Source: Sphagnum compactum (taxonomy: Eukaryota > Bryophyta > Sphagnopsida > Sphagnales). Taken from it: a stretch of DNA of 64,000 bases. This document shows, piece by piece, positions 62,500 through 64,000 of this stretch. Location: the NCBI GenBank assembly GCA_965153455.1, contig OZ234494.1, forward strand, positions 23,064,001 through 23,128,000, given 5' to 3'. The position numbers and the translations under genes were made by a program. The notes beneath the pieces were generated by a model. That model saw only the letters and a program-made list of their open reading frames with translations. It was not told the origin of the DNA and did not search any database. The first letter of the stretch is position 1, and every line of letters starts with the position of its first letter.

Positions 62500-64000
62500 C
62501 ATTTAAAAAATTATTATTTATATCCACTTCAGTATTAGCTTCAAGATAACACCATTGAAGAGAAAGATTACAAATTACAGACCTTTTGAGAGTTGATGTT
62601 TGAGTAGATGTAATATGACCTCATGGGCAGGCATTCCATCTTGTAAAATGCACCTGCGCAGCAAGGTGAGCCAATACGCCAAGCCCTCCAATCTTTTGTA
62701 TGGTCTTCAACTTGACAATTCCACATTGGAATCTTTTTCATATTTTCTTTTCATATGATCACCTTTTAACCTTCACGTATGGAAATTCAATGATTTTGTT
62801 GGCCTTGCCTACCAAGCAAGGCAAGGATATTGTTGTGTTTAGATTCATTATTATAGAGTATAGTAGCTTGAGGGATTTTGGCCCCTAGGTAATAGATCTA
62901 TTTTTATACAAGGATTTTTGAAAGATGATATATTTTGGCTTGTGTTTGAAACTTGAGATTAGTGATAGAGTTATAATATCTTAAAGGATTTTGGTTTGTT
63001 TTAGAGGAATTTTTAAAGATTAATATATTTTTGCATGGTGAAATATTTGAGTTTCCATAATTCTCCTTTTGCCTTAAGATACTAAATTGCAAGGCCACAA
63101 TGTGACACAACCCTTGTTTTCTCAAACAACACCAACACATATTTGAATTCAAACGATCACATCACATTGAATAAAAGGGTAAAATCCTATTCCAAATCTT
63201 TTGTTTGCAATTGATATGATTGAACATGAATTCCTCCGTGTAATTCATACACAAATTTTTGTAATGTTTTCAATAGGTGAAGATTGAATATCATGTTTTT
63301 AAAATTAATGAAAATGAAAGTGAAAAATATAAAATCAATAGTAAAATTCCTAAAAATGCAAAAAATGAAAACCAAATGAATTAAGCTTTAAATTTGGAAG
63401 ACAGGAATCTGCAAATGGCTTTAGGGTTTCATAAAAATTCATTCAACAAAGCTGTTGAAATATAACATTCTATGATATAATTTCCGATTTAAATGCTTGT
63501 GGATACAAAGAGGGTACCCAAAACTCTGACTACAGACGGGTCTCTGGTAGAGCACTTCTGTACCAAACCCCTCCCCAGCCCCCCCAAAACATATGAGATC
63601 GTCATCTTATATGGGGAAGGAAGGTGGTGAGTTATGGTTGTAGGGTTTCAAGGCTTTAAGTTTTGCCCTATTTCTACCTCTCAAGGGTTTTCATGGTTAC
63701 GCATAAACCAACCGGTCAATCAAATAGACTATACAAAAGTTTTTCTCTTGCCCGCTCCAACCTTAGGAGGTATGGATTTTCTGCCCGAAGATTAATTGAA
63801 GGGACAAAAGGCTTGCCGAGCAATGGACTAGAATTCATACCAACAATATTAGCTAGTTCTTTGTTTGTTAGGCCGTCCGACTCTCGCATTTTGCATTACA
63901 ATTTATACTAGAACCGATTTCACACTAGAATGTTTGGGGTATGTTTTGGTCGTGCTCACACCTGGTTTGATTAGTTGTGTGCACAAAAATGGATGATACT
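62500..64000. other. AT-rich end of the window, no supported gene
   Basis: Apart from the dispersed repeat at 62800-63125, nothing was recognised. A frame at 63663-63911 on the plus strand is open for 82 codons with no known motif. Confidence 0.4.
62800..63125 (+). repeat. Dispersed repeat, inverted relative to 31385-31640, with an internal duplication
   Basis: Same word order as the 31.4 kb copy on its minus strand. This copy has about 110 extra bases between two versions of GGATTTTGG (near 62872 and 62985), preceded each time by TATAGTAGCTT or ATAATATCTTA. It therefore either duplicated internally or kept a segment lost by the other copy. Confidence 0.8.

Noticed and set aside
62169-62502. 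84- and 88-residue Lys/Pro-rich frames
   Set aside because: They are translations of the tandem array and change frame with each unit.
63540-63600. CTGGTAGAGCAC, resembling a tRNA A-box
   Set aside because: No B-box or cloverleaf follows within 80 bases.

Overview
The window is nuclear DNA from a green land plant. The evidence is plant-type spliced genes with GT-AG introns, several plant-specific families (DUF247, a TOL-type VHS-GAT protein, an LRL/UNE12-type bHLH), plant telomere-type TTTAGGG tracts inside the chromosome, and a long AT-rich repeat background. Four complete coding models, plus one with the same quality of support, fill about a quarter of the window. I cannot name the species. 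Gene spacing and intron sizes would suit a seed-free plant, but this is a guess.

Layout: (1) 1-690, minus strand: decayed DUF247-type gene with two in-frame stops, followed by a diverged direct repeat. (2) 6,917-12,252, minus: nine-exon TOM1-like (TOL) ubiquitin-sorting adaptor, 684 aa. (3) 12,760-23,900: repeat-rich spacer with three tandem arrays, one telomere-like. (4) 23,941-26,630, minus: five-exon Pur-alpha (PURA1-like) nucleic-acid-binding protein, 295 aa, with a probable 5' leader exon near 27.5 kb. (5) 28,000-38,700: spacer. (6) 38,712-40,594, minus: two-exon PTPA (PP2A activator), 457 aa, with an unusual Gly/Glu-rich N-terminal extension. (7) 41,000-53,000: AT-rich spacer with a broken hAT-like transposase flanked by two segments that resemble the 3' half of 5S rRNA, as in Cassandra TRIM elements. 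(8) 53,598-56,499, plus: seven-exon bHLH transcription factor of the LRL/UNE12 group, 537 aa. (9) 57,928-60,954, minus: six-exon RING-CH (MARCH-like) membrane E3 ligase, 317 aa, convergent with the bHLH gene. (10) 61,900-64,000: a tandem array and a copy of a dispersed repeat also found at 31.4 kb.

The five genes are housekeeping or regulatory and do not form one pathway. TOL and the RING-CH protein both belong to ubiquitin-dependent membrane-protein traffic, but nothing links them here beyond location. All exon joins were worked out by eye; each of the five intact models closes in frame across every junction, which is the main support for them. I found no clear new biological system. The most informative oddities are the 5S-like boxes, the dispersed repeat inside the PURA intron, the stop-codon-spanning tandem duplication in the RING-CH gene and the broken DUF247 copy.
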